Assembly: GCA_013361525.1 (NCBI GenBank)
Contig: JABFXY010000009.1
Location: 1-34,233 of the forward strand
Source: Polyangiaceae bacterium
GTDB lineage: Bacteria > Myxococcota_A > Polyangia > Polyangiales > Polyangiaceae
DNA length: 34,233 bases
Direction: 5' to 3'
Each line of letters starts with the position of its first letter. Position 1 is the first letter of the stretch. Shown piece after piece: positions 1 to 7,547 of the stretch. Under the pieces are notes generated by a model. The model was not told where the DNA came from and did not search any database. It saw only the letters and a program-made list of their open reading frames with translations. The position numbers and the translations under genes are program-made.

Positions 1-120
1 GCGGCGTTCGCGGCCCCGGGGGCGGCTCGCCGCGGGGGGGGGCGAATGAATCGCGGGGGCATGCGCGGCGTTCGCGGCCCCGGGGGCGGCTCGCCGCGGG
101 GGGGCGAATGAATCGCGGGG
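1..120 (+). repeat. Two direct copies of a ~62 bp GC-rich repeat carrying GGCGAATGAATCGCG
   Basis: Two near-identical units begin at 1 and 65. Each opens with GCGGCGTTCGCGGCCCCGGG, continues with a short hairpin (GCGGC-TC-GCCGC) and a G run of variable length, and ends in GGCGAATGAATCGCGGGGG (core at 41-52 and 103-114). The same core occurs in reverse orientation on the far side of the transposase-like gene at 383-1150. The first copy starts at the first base of the window, so the array probably extends to the left. I interpret these as REP-like elements; that is inference from the repeat plus the adjacent RAYT-like gene. Confidence 0.75.
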
Positions 121-241
121 GGTTGCGCTATGCCCTATCGATTGGTTCGCAGATTGGCCTTGTCGGAGCCGACAGCGGTCTTTGGTTGATGCCCAAACCA
201 TTGAAACCATGAGGCGAGCCTGTCGGTACGCGACGGAAACC

Positions 242-289
242 GCGAATGACTCGAGGGGGGATGACGCAACCATCGGCGATTCATTCGCC
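242..289. repeat. Inverted pair of the GAATGA repeat core (REPIN-like)
   Basis: A degenerate + orientation copy (CGCGAATGACTCGAGGGGGG, 241-260) is followed by a reverse copy, GGCGATTCATTCGCC (275-289). The arms GCGAATGA (242-249) and TCATTCGC (281-288) are perfect inverted repeats about 30 bases apart. The right copy is itself a small palindrome (GGCGA-TTCAT-TCGCC). Two inverted REP-like units with a short spacer resemble a REPIN. Apart from these copies and those at 1-120, I see nothing identifiable in the left 382 bases. Confidence 0.6.
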
Positions 290-382
290 GTCGAGAAGGG
301 GAGCAGCCAGCGACACCAGGTGAGGCACAACCGGTGGCAGCTCGCCGACACGCGACCCGAGGAGCTTCGAACGCAGCTGCCA

Positions 383-1150
383 TTACAGCGCGACGGCGCG
401 CGCCAAACCTCGGGGAAGCAATGAACGTTCTTTCCGAAGCAATTGCACCGACCGAGGGGTTATCGAAAGCGAGCCGGCGATCTCGCGCGTTCGCTTTCCT
501 GCAAACGTGGCCACCCAACTCGCGGCGATGCGGGCGATTCGACTCTCGCGGCACATCGGCGAGAGCTTGCCCAATCCCATCGCTGCCGCCGCGGCCTCCG
601 CGAGTGCTTCGGCGCGCAGTACATTCGGTGGCTGACCAATTCCCACGCTGCGTGCGAATTCCGCTAGGGAGAGACGCGGTAGATGCTCCCGCGTGCATGT
701 CGCGAGCGTCGCTCCTTCAATGACGCGCAGACCGAGCAGGTCCGGAGGGCTGCTACCGTCGTGCTCGGGATCGACGCAGATCCCGTGACGCTCCTCTTGG
801 CGCAGGACATATCGATACGCGCCGTACAGATGGCCCTGTTCGTGAATTGGCATTCTCCGAAGGGGCTCGAAGGGCGCCGAAAGCGGCAGCCTCGCGCGCA
901 GAGTGATCTCGATACAACGCGCGAGCTCCCCGGCGTCGGCGTAGGTTCCGACCAACAATAGGTGGAAATGCGTGTCCACCACGCGGAACGCGAGCAGCCT
1001 CGCTTCCTGCCGCACCGCCTGTTCCACAATGGCTCGCGCCGCCACCCGCCGCGATTGGGCGCTCGGCGCGATGACTCTGTCGTCGACGAGCCGGTTGGTG
1101 ACGTGCCAGCCGATCGCCTTGCCCCTCGTCCTGTGCTCGCTCTTCACCAT
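383..1150 (-). CDS. RAYT-like (REP-associated tyrosine) HUH/Y1 transposase
   Basis: The protein has 255 aa. Early residues include WHVTNR (about 15-20), which matches the N-terminal 'HVTxR' strand common in Y1/RAYT proteins. DTHFHLLL (59-66) matches the HUH metal-binding motif, with H61 and H63. The segment around 108-122 (LYGAYRYVLRQEERHG) resembles the catalytic-tyrosine helix; Y112 or Y114 would be the nucleophile. The C-terminal part (about 220-240, TREIAGSLSITPRSVQLLRK) looks like a helix-turn-helix of the kind often appended to this family. No insertion-sequence ends were recognised. Instead, both flanks carry copies of one short palindrome, as expected for a RAYT with its REP elements. 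The ATG at 1150 has only a weak upstream ribosome site. The frame extends back to a stop at 1190-1192 without a better start. The gene looks intact; catalytic activity is not proven. Family assignment is moderate because overall divergence is high. Confidence 0.7.
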   Translation of the reverse strand: MVKSEHRTRGKAIGWHVTNRLVDDRVIAPSAQSRRVAARAIVEQAVRQEARLLAFRVVDTHFHLLLVGTYADAGELARCIEITLRARLPLSAPFEPLRRMPIHEQGHLYGAYRYVLRQEERHGICVDPEHDGSSPPDLLGLRVIEGATLATCTREHLPRLSLAEFARSVGIGQPPNVLRAEALAEAAAAAMGLGKLSPMCRESRIARIAASWVATFAGKRTREIAGSLSITPRSVQLLRKERSLLPRGLARAVAL

Positions 1151-1274
1151 CCGTTGTCGACGACCCGGCGCCGCAGTTGCGTACGAAGTTCATTTCGCGC
1201 GCACGACCGCTCAGGTCCGGCCCGCCGGTGGTGGGCAGGCCGCGAACAAAACCGCCCAGGTTGCGACATCCACC

Positions 1275-1290
1275 CGCGATTCATTCGCCG
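1275..1290 (-). repeat. Single REP-like copy CGCGATTCATTCGCC
   Basis: An isolated copy of the palindromic core (GATTCATTCGCC at 1278-1289) lies about 125 bases upstream of the transposase-like gene start. It is in the same orientation as the tandem copies at 1415-1556 and opposite to those at 1-120. Confidence 0.65.
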
Positions 1291-1404
1291 CGACCGCTCG
1301 CTCTCGCGCACCGCAATGCGAGCCGTGACCACGAATCAACGACTTGCGCGGGGGGTGCTTTTGCGCTCGTCTCAAATCGCGAACGTTTCGGGCCCCGATA
1401 CTGC

Positions 1405-1575
1405 AATCCCCCTGGATTCATTCGCGCGCCCCCCCGGCGCGCCGACGGCGGCCCCGCCAATCGGGCGGCCAACCCCCCTGGATTCATTCGCGCGCCCCCC
1501 GGCGCGCCGACGGCGGCCCGCCAATCGGGCGGCCAACCCCCCGCGATTCATTCGCGCGCCCCCGCCGCCGGCGCC
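1405..1575 (-). repeat. Tandem array of 2.5 units (64-66 bp) with the GATTCATTCGCG core
   Basis: GATTCATTCGCG occurs at 1415-1426, 1481-1492 and 1545-1556. The first two units are almost identical. After the core, each carries a hairpin GCGCGCC / GGCGCGC with a 4-5 C loop (1424-1442 and 1490-1507), then GACGGCGGCCC and GCCAATCGGGCGGCCAAC. The third unit diverges after the core. Unit length, a core that can fold back on itself, and inverted placement relative to the copies at 1-120 suggest REP-like elements mobilised by the neighbouring RAYT-like protein. The region 1151-1619 holds only these repeats; no gene was recognised. Confidence 0.75.
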
Positions 1576-1619
1576 CTACCGCCGCACGAAAGCGCGCCGC
1601 GCGGTCCCCACCACCTCAA

Positions 1620-2855
1620 TCAAGGAAACGTCGCATCGATCCTATAAACAATCGTCGCTTGCCCCTGCCCCACCCACCACGTGATGTCGGTGCAATCGTT
1701 CGGCCACTGTTTGCAGTCCGAAGCGCCGTCGAGCTCGTTGGAATAGTTGTACAGCGTGACGACGTCGGCGCTCTTTGGTAGTTGGGACGCAAAGCAGGTA
1801 TCGCCCCGCGAGGGCAAATCAACCTCGTGTTTGACCGTGAGTGTATCCGGGTCGACGCGCCAGAGCGCGCAGCGCTTCGGGTTGAAGGAGTAGTCGATGA
1901 GGTACTTCTCCGTCTGGTCTTTGGCGGATAGCTCATCCATGTCGAGATCGTAGTTGCCGGTCTCGGTCATGTTGCGGCGGCCGACCAGCCAGACTTGGTC
2001 ACCATTGCGGAAGACGAGCGGGGAGTCGTATTTCTTCTTGTCCGACTTGCATTGCCAGTTCCCGAGGTCGCCTGCCTCTGCGCGGCAAATCTTCGAGCCC
2101 CACCCCGACGCTTCGTCCCCCGCCTCGTTGCGCGTGACCGCGACGAGCGTCCCGTCGTCGAGGAACGTGAAGTCCGTCTCCGATCCGCCCCCCTCCTGAA
2201 CGACGGGCTGGCCCGGCACCACAGGCTCGAGCGTGCGTCCGTCGGTCGTGGTCAAGAAGTGAATTCGAATCGGCTCGCCATTGACCTCATAGATGTTCTC
2301 ACCGCCGACATAACCAATGAGGTACGCCTTGCCGTTCTCCACTTTGGCGCGCCACGGGATGAAGCCATCTTCATAAAGAGGCTCCGGCGCGTCCCAATCC
2401 TCGGGGCCGTGGTATTCGGTGACCATCATTCCCTGCGGCTCGAACGCGAACGGGTCGGTGCCGAGGACTGCAAAATAGAGAAACAGCTTGTCCCCCAGGA
2501 CGAGGAAGCGCGGCTCCCGGAGATCCGTCCCCATCGTGAACGAGCCCTCGAAACGCCAGCCGTCCGGGCCTTCACTGGCGACGTTCATGACCGTGTCTTC
2601 GGACGCGAAATGGCTCGGCGCCGTTCTCCACGCGAGGAATGTGCGGTCGTTGTATCGGACGACGTCGAGGTTGTTGTTGGAGGTCTGCGTCGGCGCCCCC
2701 GCGAGCTCCGAATTGGCGGGGACGACGACCTCGAGCGACGAGAGGGTGACCTTGTCCTCTTCCTCGACGGGCGGGGGATCCTCGCCGCCGCAATCCGCCC
2801 CCATCGACGCCATCGCCGCGACCGGCACCAGCAAGCGAAACCAAAGACGCGTCAT
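1620..2855 (-). CDS. Secreted, propeller-like lipoprotein (sialidase/GH43-like fold suspected)
   Basis: The protein has 411 aa. The N-terminus is a signal peptide with hydrophobic residues 6-18, followed by Cys22 in GADCGG, a poor lipobox. An acidic Pro/Glu linker follows. The rest is a series of short beta-strand pairs with aromatic and Asp/Gly turns, for example TFLAWR, LFLYFAVLG, FTFLDDGTLVAVTRNEAG and DQVWLVGRR. This is the texture of five- or six-bladed propellers of the sialidase/GH43 type. I cannot place catalytic residues, so enzyme activity is not claimed. The ATG at 2855 lies 12 bases after the stop of the upstream DUF255-like gene on the same strand, so the two are probably co-transcribed. 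Its 3' end abuts the REP-like repeat region. Confidence 0.65.
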   Translation of the reverse strand: MTRLWFRLLVPVAAMASMGADCGGEDPPPVEEEDKVTLSSLEVVVPANSELAGAPTQTSNNNLDVVRYNDRTFLAWRTAPSHFASEDTVMNVASEGPDGWRFEGSFTMGTDLREPRFLVLGDKLFLYFAVLGTDPFAFEPQGMMVTEYHGPEDWDAPEPLYEDGFIPWRAKVENGKAYLIGYVGGENIYEVNGEPIRIHFLTTTDGRTLEPVVPGQPVVQEGGGSETDFTFLDDGTLVAVTRNEAGDEASGWGSKICRAEAGDLGNWQCKSDKKKYDSPLVFRNGDQVWLVGRRNMTETGNYDLDMDELSAKDQTEKYLIDYSFNPKRCALWRVDPDTLTVKHEVDLPSRGDTCFASQLPKSADVVTLYNYSNELDGASDCKQWPNDCTDITWWVGQGQATIVYRIDATFP

Positions 2856-2867
2856 GACCCGCCAAGG

Positions 2868-4565
2868 CTAGCGTGCCGGCCCGCTCCCGTCAGGGGTGAG
2901 CACACTCTCGAGCAGGCCGAGGTCGTCGGCTGCGAGGAGGTAGGTACCCAGGAATCGGCCTTGCGCCTCAATCCCGGCCGGCGTCGAAATCGCCGACAAG
3001 ACTGCGATTCCGCGTGTCTTCCAGCGCTCGTCGCCGGCGATTTCCGCGAGGGCCGCGTAAAACCGCGCGGCGAGGGCGTTGGCCTCGAAGGGAACCCGCC
3101 GTTCGGTGAAGACGCCGATCGCATCCGCGTCGACGGTCGACCCGTACAAGGTACCGCCCGCGCCGGCGAAGCTCTGCTCCATCGCGTTCGCGATGCGAAG
3201 CGCCGCCTCTCGGTATCGATCCTCCTTCGTGATCCGCGCGAGGCTGGCGAGGGCAAGCCCGAACGAGGCAGCGTCCGAAAGGTGAAAAACGGTTCTCGTC
3301 TGTCCCGCATCGTGAAGGACGCGGCCGTCGGCGAGTACGTGCGACGCGAGAATGGCATCGGCGGCGCGACGTGCATGCGCCAGCGCCCAGGCGTCGCTCG
3401 TCGATTCGTAGTGGAGCGTGAATGCGGAAATGGCGAGGCCATTTTCGAATGCGTATTCGTGGTCGTCGATCCGGGGCATTCCGAGTGCGCGCCGCTCCGC
3501 ATCGCTCTTTTCATAATAGATGTGCCCGTCGACGAACGTCGCCTTCGGATCGTGAACACCCACGTCCGCGTCCTGGCTCACGAAGAACGTTCCTTTCGGC
3601 CCCGAGAGGAACTTTGCCATATACGACGCGACCGCGCGCGCATCGTCGCGAGCCCCGGCGTCACCCGTGGCGCGATAAGCGGCCGCATAGCCGGCGAGGT
3701 TCGCCGCCTGATAGGTCATCAGCTTCTCGAAATGAGGAGAGGTCCAAGTCCCTCGATCCGAATATTGGTATACGCCGCCCCATACCGGATCGAGAAGGTT
3801 TCTCTGTGCACGCACGGTGTCGAGCACGCGTGTTTTCGCGAGGGCATCTCCGCGGCCGGCGCGGCGCGCCTCGATCTCCAAGTTCTCCCCGATGGGTCCT
3901 TTCTGTCTGCGCCCCCATCCGCCGAGATCGACGTCGTAATACGCGTCCATCGTGTGGACCGTGAAGCCGACTACCCATCCCATTTCGGCCGGTGATGCAG
4001 CTCGGGCCGACGGACCTCGCGCGGCGACACGGTCCGCCGCTTTGCCGCCACCGACCGCCGCATCGAGCGCGCTCAAGAGCTCGGCCGGCGGCAAATATCC
4101 ACGATGTTTGCCGAGCTCCTTTCCATCCGAGGAGAGGATGATGGTCGCGGGCCAGCCCCAATCGCCATAACGCTCCGCCATGTCGGGGTGCTCATCGATG
4201 TCGACACGAATCGCGACGAATCGCTCCGACAGAATGCGACCGACCTCGGGATCGCGATAGGTCGTCGCATCCATTACGTGGCACCAATGGCACCACTCTG
4301 CGGCGCCATCGAGCAGGACGAGCTTGTTCTCCCGAGCCGCACGCTCGAAGCTCGCTTTCTCGTAAGGTGCCCATTGAAACGACTGCGGCAGTCCCCGCTC
4401 TCGGGCCCGCGCGATGTCGACCTCGGGCGGCGTCCCTGGTCGCACCGACGTCTTGGGTGGCGCCTTCGCTCCGGCATCATGCGCGCAACCAGGCAACGCC
4501 AGGGACCCGACGAAGATGGCGAGGGTCGCGCATTGACGCACTGCGAAGAGGCTCCGGGACGTCAC
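2868..4565 (-). CDS. Secreted lipoprotein of the DUF255/YyaL (thioredoxin-fold plus alpha/alpha-barrel) family
   Basis: The protein has 565 aa with a GTG start at 4565 preceded by AGGGTGA. A signal peptide ends in LPGC (Cys27), a good lipobox. The thioredoxin-like domain follows: FERAARENKLVLLDGAAEWC, the redox motif C92-H-W-C95 followed by HVM, the family signature VDIDEHPDMAERYG (121-134), and the cis-Pro loop WGWPATI (P139). The remaining 400 residues form an alpha-helical repeat region with patterns such as KLMTYQAANLAGYAAAY, FFVSQDADV and YEKSDAERRALG, as in YyaL/SPATA20 proteins. Those are usually cytoplasmic and near 650-700 aa; this one is shorter and exported. The family function is not well established; a thiol-redox or sugar-related role is inference. 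It is divergent from the VCBS lipoprotein gene and upstream of the propeller-like lipoprotein. Confidence 0.85.
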   Translation of the reverse strand: MTSRSLFAVRQCATLAIFVGSLALPGCAHDAGAKAPPKTSVRPGTPPEVDIARARERGLPQSFQWAPYEKASFERAARENKLVLLDGAAEWCHWCHVMDATTYRDPEVGRILSERFVAIRVDIDEHPDMAERYGDWGWPATIILSSDGKELGKHRGYLPPAELLSALDAAVGGGKAADRVAARGPSARAASPAEMGWVVGFTVHTMDAYYDVDLGGWGRRQKGPIGENLEIEARRAGRGDALAKTRVLDTVRAQRNLLDPVWGGVYQYSDRGTWTSPHFEKLMTYQAANLAGYAAAYRATGDAGARDDARAVASYMAKFLSGPKGTFFVSQDADVGVHDPKATFVDGHIYYEKSDAERRALGMPRIDDHEYAFENGLAISAFTLHYESTSDAWALAHARRAADAILASHVLADGRVLHDAGQTRTVFHLSDAASFGLALASLARITKEDRYREAALRIANAMEQSFAGAGGTLYGSTVDADAIGVFTERRVPFEANALAARFYAALAEIAGDERWKTRGIAVLSAISTPAGIEAQGRFLGTYLLAADDLGLLESVLTPDGSGPAR

Positions 4566-4608
4566 GTCACCCTACGCGTGCCTCTTCCCCTCGGTTTTGC
4601 GGTGACGT
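4564..4608. promoter_or_regulatory. Inverted repeat ACGTCACC / GGTGACGT in a divergent intergenic region
   Basis: Perfect 8 bp arms lie at 4564-4571 and 4601-4608 with 29 bases between. They span most of the 55 bp gap between the divergent genes starting at 4565 (minus) and 4621 (plus). The left arm overlaps the start codon and ribosome site of the minus-strand gene. It could be an operator serving both genes; that is inference from position and symmetry only. Confidence 0.35.
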
Positions 4609-4620
4609 TACATTTGTCCG

Positions 4621-6957
4621 ATGCGCTTGCTTGGGTTGTCTGTGCTCTTCACTCTCACACTCGGATCCGTTGCCTGCGACGGCTGCGGTGAGTCCAACGA
4701 CGGCGATTGGACTGGCGGTGGTCCTGTCTCGGGCGGCGGAGGGTCCGGTGGCAGCGGCGGCGGCTCCGGTGGGACGGGCGGCAACGGGTTTTCGACCAGC
4801 ACCGGAACGATGTGTCAGCCCGGTGAGCCGTGCGAAGGCGGCGTCTGCGACGCGACCGGCTCTTGCTGCCCTTACGAGAGCGTCTGCGGCACCACTTGTT
4901 GCCCGGGCTCGGAGGTCTGCTCGTTCCTCGAGTGCGTCACCCCGGGCATCGATTGCACGGACGATAAGCAATGCGCCGCGGACGAATATTGCGATTTCTC
5001 CCTCGGCGAGACGGAAGGTGAAGGCGGCGATGGTGGCGGAAGCGGCGGCGGCTCGGAGATGTGCACCTCGAGCGCGCCCCAGCCGACCGGCAAGTGCATG
5101 CCGAAGCCGCCCGTCTGCCCCGACGGAACCGACCCCGGCGACCCGCCGAGCTGCGTGACCCAATGTGAATATCACCCGCCGACGGGCGTATTTTCCCCCG
5201 AGCTCAAGTACGCGTGGGGTGATCCGGCGAATACGACGAGCAACGTCATGATGAGCCCGGTCGTCGTGCAACTCGACGACGACAATTGCGACGACGTCAT
5301 CGACGAAAAGGACATCCCCGAGATCGTGTTCTTCACGTTCGACGGCAACGATTACAACAACAACTCGGGCACGTCCGCGACGCTGCACGCCATTTCGATC
5401 CTCGAGGGCGCCGTCGTCGAGAAGCTCTCGATCAAGACGACGGGCGACACCGCTGACATTCCGGGTCGATCGATCGCAGCGGGCGACATCGACGGCGACG
5501 GGACCAATGAGATCGTCACCTGCACCAAACAGGGTCGATTGCGAGCCTACGAGGCCGACGGCACCATTCAATGGCTCAGCGAGCCGCGCGCGTGTTTCAT
5601 GCCCAGCATCGCGGATCTCGACCAGGACGGCATGCCCGAGGTGGTCGACAACGGTATCGTCGTCGACGGCGCGACCGGCGCCACGAAAGCGACGTTCGAG
5701 ACATCGCCGTACGTGGTCGTATCGGATGTCGATGACGACGGGTTCCTCGATATCGTTTCCGCGACGCGCGTCCACGCGGCCGATGGGTCGATCAAGATCG
5801 ATACCGGCCTGACCGCGACACATGCGGCGATCGGCGATTTCGATCTCGACGGCATTCCGGAGGTCGTCGCCGTCGATTTCAACACCCACGCGATTCACGT
5901 CTGGCGCGTGACCGGCCCCGGGACGTTCGAGATCGTTCGCCAAGGTATCGACCTCAACGAAGGGATTTCACCGAACCCGTGCTGCGTCGCCAACGTAAAC
6001 TCGGCGGGTTGCACGAAGGGCGGGGGACCGCCGACCGTCGCGCATTTCAACGACGACCCCTATCCGGACGTGGGTATCGCGGGTGGCATTGGTTACGTCG
6101 TGTTCGACGGTGAAAAGTTGATGGATTTGACGCAGCCCGCGTCCGCGACCCGCCTCTGGCTCACCAATACACAGGATTGTTCGTCGGCGCAGACGGGCTC
6201 CAGCGTCTTCGATTTCGACGGCGACGGTATCGCGGAGGTCGTCTACGCCGACGAGCTCACGATGCACATCTACGATGGGCCGACCGGCACGGAGCTCTTC
6301 GGCGCGTGCAACACGAACGGCACCCTCGTCGAATACCCACTCGTCGCCGACGTCGACAACGACGGCCACGCCGACATCGTCGTCGTGTCGAACTCGTACT
6401 CGAGCTTCAACTGCAACGGCACGAAGACGGCAGGCGTTCGCGTCTTCGGTGATCTCGAGGGCAAATGGGTACGGACGCGGCGCGTGTGGAATCAGCACGC
6501 GTACCACGTCACGAACGTCGATGAAGACGGCTCGATCCCCGCGATCGAGGTGCCCAACGTGACGTCGCCGGGGCTCAACAACTTCCGCCAGAACGTGCAG
6601 CCTTCCGGGCAGTTCTCCGCGCCGGATCTCATCGTCTCGGTGACGCCGGTCTGCGACGGCTCCTACGGGCTACGAGCGCGTGTGCTCAACGTGGGTGAGG
6701 CTCCGGTCGAGCCCGGTGTCGTCGTCGGCTTTTATGTCGAGGCTCCCGGCGGTGGCTCGCCGCTCGGCTCGGTGTCGACCGCGCTCACGCTGTATCCGCT
6801 CACCTACGAGGACGTCGTGCTTCCGCTCGACGAAGTCCCGACCGACGGCGTCTACGCAATCGTCGACGACGGGATGCCTCCGCATCCGTGGCACGAGTGC
6901 AGGACCGACAACAACCAGTCGGCCCTCGTCGATCCTGCGTGTGCGGTGCCTCAGTAG
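4621..6957 (+). CDS. Large VCBS/FG-GAP-repeat surface lipoprotein
   Basis: The protein has 778 aa. The signal peptide ends at Cys19 (GSVAC). A Gly/Ser-rich spacer of about 35 residues follows, then a Cys-rich module (about 60-185; CCPYESVC, TTCCPGSEVC, CAADEYC). The centre (about 215-630) has repeated calcium-binding loops of the FG-GAP/VCBS type: GDIDGDGTNEIV, ADLDQDGMPEVV, SDVDDDGFLDIV, GDFDLDGIPEVV, FDFDGDGIAEVV, ADVDNDGHADIV. These are expected to form an integrin-alpha-like beta-propeller. The last ~110 residues start DLIVSVTPVCDGSYGLRARV and resemble a CARDB-type Ig-like domain. The likely role is an outer-surface binding or adhesive protein; the ligand is unknown. It is read alone, divergent from the DUF255-like gene. 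Confidence 0.85.
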   Translation: MRLLGLSVLFTLTLGSVACDGCGESNDGDWTGGGPVSGGGGSGGSGGGSGGTGGNGFSTSTGTMCQPGEPCEGGVCDATGSCCPYESVCGTTCCPGSEVCSFLECVTPGIDCTDDKQCAADEYCDFSLGETEGEGGDGGGSGGGSEMCTSSAPQPTGKCMPKPPVCPDGTDPGDPPSCVTQCEYHPPTGVFSPELKYAWGDPANTTSNVMMSPVVVQLDDDNCDDVIDEKDIPEIVFFTFDGNDYNNNSGTSATLHAISILEGAVVEKLSIKTTGDTADIPGRSIAAGDIDGDGTNEIVTCTKQGRLRAYEADGTIQWLSEPRACFMPSIADLDQDGMPEVVDNGIVVDGATGATKATFETSPYVVVSDVDDDGFLDIVSATRVHAADGSIKIDTGLTATHAAIGDFDLDGIPEVVAVDFNTHAIHVWRVTGPGTFEIVRQGIDLNEGISPNPCCVANVNSAGCTKGGGPPTVAHFNDDPYPDVGIAGGIGYVVFDGEKLMDLTQPASATRLWLTNTQDCSSAQTGSSVFDFDGDGIAEVVYADELTMHIYDGPTGTELFGACNTNGTLVEYPLVADVDNDGHADIVVVSNSYSSFNCNGTKTAGVRVFGDLEGKWVRTRRVWNQHAYHVTNVDEDGSIPAIEVPNVTSPGLNNFRQNVQPSGQFSAPDLIVSVTPVCDGSYGLRARVLNVGEAPVEPGVVVGFYVEAPGGGSPLGSVSTALTLYPLTYEDVVLPLDEVPTDGVYAIVDDGMPPHPWHECRTDNNQSALVDPACAVPQ

Positions 6958-7050
6958 CGATGGAGGACAGCGCATTTTCGCACGCTGCAACCGGGGTGTT
7001 GCTCGGCCGGTCGCCTGCATGGGCCGGCCGGATGCGGTACGGTGCGCCGC

Positions 7051-7503
7051 ATGAGAACGAGAAGCGTTGGAATCGTCGCCTCGGCGATGCTCCTCGCCCT
7101 CGCCGCCTGCAGCTCGGAGAAGACTTCAGGCTCCGCCAGCGTGAGCGCCAGCACCGGCGCCCACGCGGAGGAGGAGAAGCTCGCCGAGCTCACGGTCGAC
7201 GAAGTCGAGGCGCGCATCGCGAAGAACGACGGCAAGTTCTTCGTCTACGACAACAACAAGAAAGAGATGTTCGACAGCGGGCATGTCCCGGGCGCGAAGT
7301 ATCTGCCCATCTCGGACATCAAGGCCTCCGACCTGCCCGAGGACAAGAACGCGGAGCTCTTGTTTTACTGCTCGAACGAGAAATGAACGGCCTGCCATAC
7401 CGCCGCGGTCGCGGCGAAAAAGCTGGGCTACAAGAACGTCTACATCATGCCGGTCGGCATCAAAGGCTGGAAAGCCGCGGGAAAGAAGGTGGAAACGACC
7501 TGA
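7051..7503 (+). CDS. Rhodanese-like lipoprotein, candidate selenoprotein (in-frame TGA at 7384)
   Basis: Read through the TGA at 7384-7386, the frame gives a 150-residue protein. The signal peptide MRTRSVGIVASAMLLALAAC has lipobox Cys20. A single rhodanese domain follows: DEVEARIA, FFVYDNN, the characteristic FDSGHVPGAKYLPI, the active-site strand LLFYC, the loop CSNEK-TGA-TACH, then AAVAAKKLGYKNVYIMPVGI and KGWK, and a TGA stop at 7501. All parts of the fold, including the C-terminal 'GYKNVY..PVGIKGW', are intact on both sides of the single TGA. From memory, relatives carry a second Cys in this loop at the TGA position; that needs checking by alignment. A hairpin with a GGUC loop starts 14 nt after the TGA. 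Sec at residue 112 therefore fits better than a nonsense mutation. A GTG start at 7042 (three residues longer) is possible; neither start has a strong ribosome site. It probably acts as a sulfurtransferase or thiol-redox protein in the periplasm. Confidence 0.8.
7384..7416 (+). promoter_or_regulatory. Candidate bacterial SECIS: UGA plus hairpin with GGUC loop
   Basis: After the in-frame TGA (7384-7386) the bases CGCCGC (7401-7406) and GCGGCG (7411-7416) form a perfect 6 bp stem closed by the loop GGTC (7407-7410). The loop begins 20 nt after the TGA. Known bacterial SECIS elements need a short apical loop with a G in its first two positions, placed roughly 16-37 nt downstream of the UGA. As I recall, the E. 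coli fdhF element also presents GGUC, about 18 nt after its UGA. The stem is GC-rich in a GC-rich genome, so chance cannot be excluded. Confidence 0.6.
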
Positions 7504-7523
7504 CCGGAATGACCGTGTGAGCC

Positions 7524-7547
7524 GCGCGCGCAGGCCGTTGCGCGCGC
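7524..7547 (+). terminator. Strong hairpin after the rhodanese-like gene
   Basis: GCGCGCGCA (7524-7532) and TGCGCGCGC (7539-7547) form a perfect 9 bp stem with a 6 nt loop, starting 20 bases after the TGA stop at 7501-7503. No T run follows. It may separate the rhodanese-like gene from the gap operon. Its position after the second stop, not after the internal TGA, agrees with the longer reading frame. Confidence 0.45.

Noticed and set aside
1405..1575. CRISPR-like array
   Set aside because: Only 2.5 units, with nearly identical sequence throughout and no unique spacers, so it is a tandem repeat.
1995..3995. 666-codon open frame on the plus strand
   Set aside because: It lies antisense to two genes with signal peptides and recognisable domains. 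Its translation is Arg-rich with no domain, as expected from GC-skew shadows.
7042..7386. Rhodanese-like gene as a truncated 114-residue protein or pseudogene
   Set aside because: The frame after the TGA encodes the rest of the rhodanese domain without any other defect, and a SECIS-like hairpin is present. A recent nonsense mutation remains the alternative but is less likely.
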